Positions 6,868 through 8,912 of a stretch of DNA of 8,912 nucleotides are shown in pieces. How positions within the stretch are numbered: the stretch's first letter is position 1; each line of letters starts with the position of its first letter. The position numbers and the translations under genes were made by a program. A model generated the notes under the pieces. That model did no database searches. It was not told the DNA's origin and worked only from the letters and a program-made list of their open reading frames with translations. Location: assembly GCA_015232795.1 (NCBI GenBank), contig JADFYX010000092.1, positions 1-8,912 on the forward strand. Reading direction: 5' to 3'. Origin of the DNA: Magnetococcales bacterium. Its GTDB lineage: Bacteria; Pseudomonadota; Magnetococcia; Magnetococcales; JADFYX01.

Positions 6868-7474
6868 TAGCCTTAATACTAATAGCACCACTTCGTAACA
6901 GCTTAACACTGTTACTGTTTTTTTCTACCATTAATACCGTAGATGCTAAAGTGGCTGCTGGGCAACTACCTGGTATTACCAACCCCAGTTCAGCCCCGAA
7001 CTCATGCTTGACCCCATGATGATCAAATAGGGACGGACCACCGCTACGGTTGGCACTGGTTGAGACAACAGCACCACCCAAAGCCCCTAGAAGCTCTGCA
7101 ACCAAGGGGGAACAAGAGTGGCGAGAAGCAATATAACCGCTGCCACCAGTCAGTCGGGATGAAACTTCAGGACGGGCTGGAAGCACCAATGTTAAAGGGC
7201 CGGGCCAGAATTTAGCCATAAGTGCCTGCACCAACGAACTTTCAAGGCTTGGGGCTTGCACTAGATCAAAAAGAAATTTTCGGCTTGGGATAAGAACAAT
7301 AAAACCCTTAGCTTTTGAACGGCCTTTGAGGTGAATCAGTCTATCTAAAGCCTCAGAATTATCGGCTGCCACTCCCAGGCCAAATATAGTCTCGGTGGGA
7401 TGGGCAATAACACCACCACCCTGCAACACAGCCACAGCTTCTTTTATTATTTGTTTATGATTTGCGGTGTCCAA
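6806..7474 (-). CDS. tsaC: L-threonylcarbamoyladenylate synthase (YrdC/Sua5 domain)
   Basis: Cytoplasmic enzyme that makes threonylcarbamoyl-AMP from threonine, bicarbonate and ATP, the first step of t6A at position 37 of ANN-decoding tRNAs. With the start used here (222 residues) the YrdC motifs are GGVIAHPTET (20-29), the KxR motif KGR (50-52), WPGPLT (90-95), R118, the SxN motif in STSAN (138-142) and STVL (178-181). The length means only the YrdC domain, without the extra Sua5 C-terminal domain. No ATG fits the start. TTG at 7474 is preferred because AAGG (7483-7480) is 5 bases before it and it follows the upstream gene's stop by one base. TTG at 7492 or 7522 would add 6 or 16 residues, including a possible first beta-strand, and cannot be excluded. 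The 3' end overlaps fxsA on the other strand. Confidence 0.94.
   Translation of the reverse strand: MDTANHKQIIKEAVAVLQGGGVIAHPTETIFGLGVAADNSEALDRLIHLKGRSKAKGFIVLIPSRKFLFDLVQAPSLESSLVQALMAKFWPGPLTLVLPARPEVSSRLTGGSGYIASRHSCSPLVAELLGALGGAVVSTSANRSGGPSLFDHHGVKHEFGAELGLVIPGSCPAATLASTVLMVEKNSNSVKLLRSGAISIKAIRATLQEVDPLQDLTVPDGV
6895..6924 (+). terminator. Probable fxsA terminator inside tsaC
   Basis: A 7-bp perfect stem GTAACAG (6895-6901) / CTGTTAC (6909-6915) with a 7-base loop is followed by TG and seven T (6918-6924), 27 bases past the fxsA stop. It has the right orientation to end the rightward fxsA transcript, but the same bases encode part of tsaC (about KNSNSVKLLR) on the minus strand. The stem is only moderately GC-rich, so efficiency may be partial. 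Confidence 0.65.
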
Positions 7475-7475
7475 A

Positions 7476-8327
7476 CTAACCTTGACGAGCAAGAGCCCGC
7501 TTTTTCTTGCGGATTTTTTCAAACATATCGTTTAAGAGTTGGTTTGTCTGTTCCTTCTGCCGCACCTTGGTCTCTCTGTTTTTAATTTCATCTATATAGA
7601 GGGCCAACATATGAGGATTGTGGACGGAGAGCACCTGACAACCATAATAGATCTGCTCCTTAACCATTCCACTTCCGGTTTTACGATGTTCGGCAGTTGA
7701 AAGAATCTTGACGATAGTATGGATAACCCCAAAATGTTCCCGGCGGGTATCCATTGTAAGTTTTATTTGGTCACCTTTTTCAAAGATTACATCTTTGGCA
7801 ACTGCTGCAAAACAGAACCCTTTTGCATGGATATCTACCAGTTTACCCTTCAGAATTTGCTTGCCAGCTTTATATTTTTTTATTGCCGTGACTGAACATG
7901 GCATGGAAGAGGGAATTACATGACGTACCAATTTTCTCCGTCCTACCACCTGATAAATTTTTGGTAGACTAAAACGGTAGGCTAAAATACCATATATTTT
8001 TTCTTCACCTAAAAATTTCAGGCGACGTGCCTCTAAGCCATAACGGTCATGTTCATAACAAAACATGACCTGATCACTCTTTTTTAAACGCAGATTATCC
8101 TCTTCAGACTGAAAAGGGGCGATATAGAGAGAAATATCTTTTTCTGACGACCAATCTACATGGCTTGGATTGATAAAAACCGAACGACAAATTGGCTCTT
8201 TACCATCAGGGAACACCTTTATCTGAGACTCTTTGGATACAGCATCATAGGCCAATAGGCGGATGACATCCTCTTCTAAAAAAAGGTTTTCAAGCTCTAA
8301 CAACTCTGCAATTGGATCTTCAGTCAT
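7476..8327 (-). CDS. PilZ / YcgR-like domain protein (probable cyclic-di-GMP receptor)
   Basis: The 283-residue protein has no signal peptide or membrane segment, so it is probably cytoplasmic. An N-terminal beta-rich domain resembling the YcgR N-domain (about 35-128) leads into a PilZ-like domain (about 129-245). The linker motif RRKLVR (130-135) fits the RxxxR signature that binds cyclic-di-GMP. The second signature reads DIHAKG (165-170), with His in place of the usual Ser of D/NxSxxG, so binding may be altered or lost. A charged, probably helical tail (about 247-283) ends in a basic KIRKKKR stretch. GGGGA about 8 bases upstream supports the ATG at 8327. It lies 25 bases after purE and is immediately followed by tsaC, suggesting one transcript. 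The family assignment comes from motif reading without a profile search; the target process (motility, adhesion or other) cannot be inferred. Confidence 0.75.
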   Translation of the reverse strand: MTEDPIAELLELENLFLEEDVIRLLAYDAVSKESQIKVFPDGKEPICRSVFINPSHVDWSSEKDISLYIAPFQSEEDNLRLKKSDQVMFCYEHDRYGLEARRLKFLGEEKIYGILAYRFSLPKIYQVVGRRKLVRHVIPSSMPCSVTAIKKYKAGKQILKGKLVDIHAKGFCFAAVAKDVIFEKGDQIKLTMDTRREHFGVIHTIVKILSTAEHRKTGSGMVKEQIYYGCQVLSVHNPHMLALYIDEIKNRETKVRQKEQTNQLLNDMFEKIRKKKRALARQG

Positions 8328-8352
8328 TATTATTCCCCATAATCATCCAATA

Positions 8353-8865
8353 CTACAACTCACCAAGACGCAGTTGCAGTGCCTGATCTTTTTTCTCAAC
8401 TGCTGCTGCCATCTCTATGCGGAACTGTGTAAGCTTGGCTGCCAGGGCAACATCTGATAGAGCAAGAATACGGGCAGCATAAATACCAGCATTTTTAGCC
8501 CCGGCTTTTCCTATTGCCATACAGGCAACAGGAATACCCCCCGGCATTTGCACCGTAGATAAAAGGGCATCCATACCCTTAAGATCTGTGGCAGATAGTG
8601 GTACTCCTATAACTGGCAGGGGTGTGCTTGCAGCAACAACACCAGCGAGATGGGCCGCAGCCCCAGCCCCGACTATTAATATTTTTAAGCCACGTTCAAC
8701 GGCTGTTTGAGTGTAATTATGGGTTTTCTCGGGTGTACGATGGGCTGATGTAACCATCATTTCAAATGCAATATCAAACCCCTTCAAGGTTTTACCAGCC
8801 TCCTGCATTACCTCAAAATCAGAATCAGATCCCATTAATATACCAACAACAGGTTTTTTACTCAT
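8353..8865 (-). CDS. purE: N5-carboxyaminoimidazole ribonucleotide mutase (PurE)
   Basis: Purine biosynthesis enzyme that converts N5-CAIR to CAIR, normally an octamer in the cytoplasm. The 170-residue protein has the class I features: the phosphate-binding GSDSD (12-16), the catalytic-histidine segment SAHRTP (40-45), VIGVPL (85-90), and VQMPGGIPVACMAIGKAGAKNA (105-126, read in two parts: VQMPGG and AIGKAGAKNA). The loop usually written GAGGAAHLPG is GAGAAAHLAG here (66-75), with Ala replacing a Gly and the Pro. I believe this occurs in some PurE subgroups. The start ATG overlaps the purD stop as ATGA, and AGGGA lies a few bases upstream. A class I PurE implies a PurK partner, which is not in the window. 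Confidence 0.97.
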   Translation of the reverse strand: MSKKPVVGILMGSDSDFEVMQEAGKTLKGFDIAFEMMVTSAHRTPEKTHNYTQTAVERGLKILIVGAGAAAHLAGVVAASTPLPVIGVPLSATDLKGMDALLSTVQMPGGIPVACMAIGKAGAKNAGIYAARILALSDVALAAKLTQFRIEMAAAVEKKDQALQLRLGEL

Positions 8866-8912
8866 TTGTCTTCCCTAGCAATAGCTCTATAACCAATATC
8901 ACGACGACAGTA
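8862..8912 (-). CDS. purD: Phosphoribosylamine-glycine ligase, C-terminal end only
   Basis: The last 16 codons and the stop of a gene that enters from the right edge. The residues YCRRDIGYRAIAREDK match the usual C-terminus of PurD (YRRDIGxRA), the ATP-dependent enzyme joining phosphoribosylamine to glycine in purine synthesis. The TGA overlaps the purE start as ATGA, and purD-purE adjacency is common. The short length limits certainty, but motif and context agree. Confidence 0.8.
   Translation of the reverse strand, partial: YCRRDIGYRAIAREDK

Noticed and set aside
1..8912. Possible new defence, mobile or biosynthetic system
   Set aside because: Every open frame with coding support belongs to housekeeping families or the PilZ family; no integrase, transposase, toxin-antitoxin pair, CRISPR repeat or tRNA is visible.

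Overview
The window is ordinary bacterial chromosome. Its content and protein sequences fit a deltaproteobacterial (Desulfobacterota) sulfate reducer, perhaps of the Desulfotalea/Desulfobulbus group. That placement is inferred from the gene order (atpHAGDC followed by glmU), the character of the F1 subunits and base composition in the mid-40s % GC judged by eye. I could not test it by alignment. No mobile element, CRISPR array, rRNA or tRNA is visible.

Left part (1-6149, all minus strand, so transcription runs right to left). An F1 ATP synthase operon reads atpH (delta), atpA (alpha), atpG (gamma), atpD (beta), atpC (epsilon), with gaps of 6 to 52 bases. It ends at a strong intrinsic hairpin with an eight-T tract (minus strand), and glmU begins just beyond and runs off the left edge. 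The Fo subunits (a, b/b', c) are absent. The b genes that usually precede atpH are replaced by a divergent, AT-rich intergenic region (about 6144-6369), so F1 and Fo must be encoded at separate loci.

Middle (6370-6867, plus strand). fxsA, a small membrane protein gene, is divergent from the atp operon. Its last 62 bases overlap tail-to-tail with tsaC. A good intrinsic terminator for fxsA lies inside the tsaC coding region on the opposite strand.

Right part (6806-8912, minus strand). This is a tight cluster: purD (only its last 16 codons are in view), purE (ATGA overlap with purD), a PilZ/YcgR-like protein, then tsaC. It combines purine synthesis, a probable cyclic-di-GMP-type receptor and the first enzyme of tRNA t6A modification. 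The spacing suggests one transcript, although the functional link is only circumstantial.

No undescribed multi-gene system is present. The points worth a second look are regulatory or architectural: the split ATP synthase locus, the terminator and possible overlapping promoter between atpC and glmU, a 15-base perfect inverted repeat just before the atpD ribosome binding site, the fxsA terminator buried in tsaC, and the PilZ gene within a purine/tRNA-modification cluster. Two genes (atpH and tsaC) appear to use non-ATG starts.
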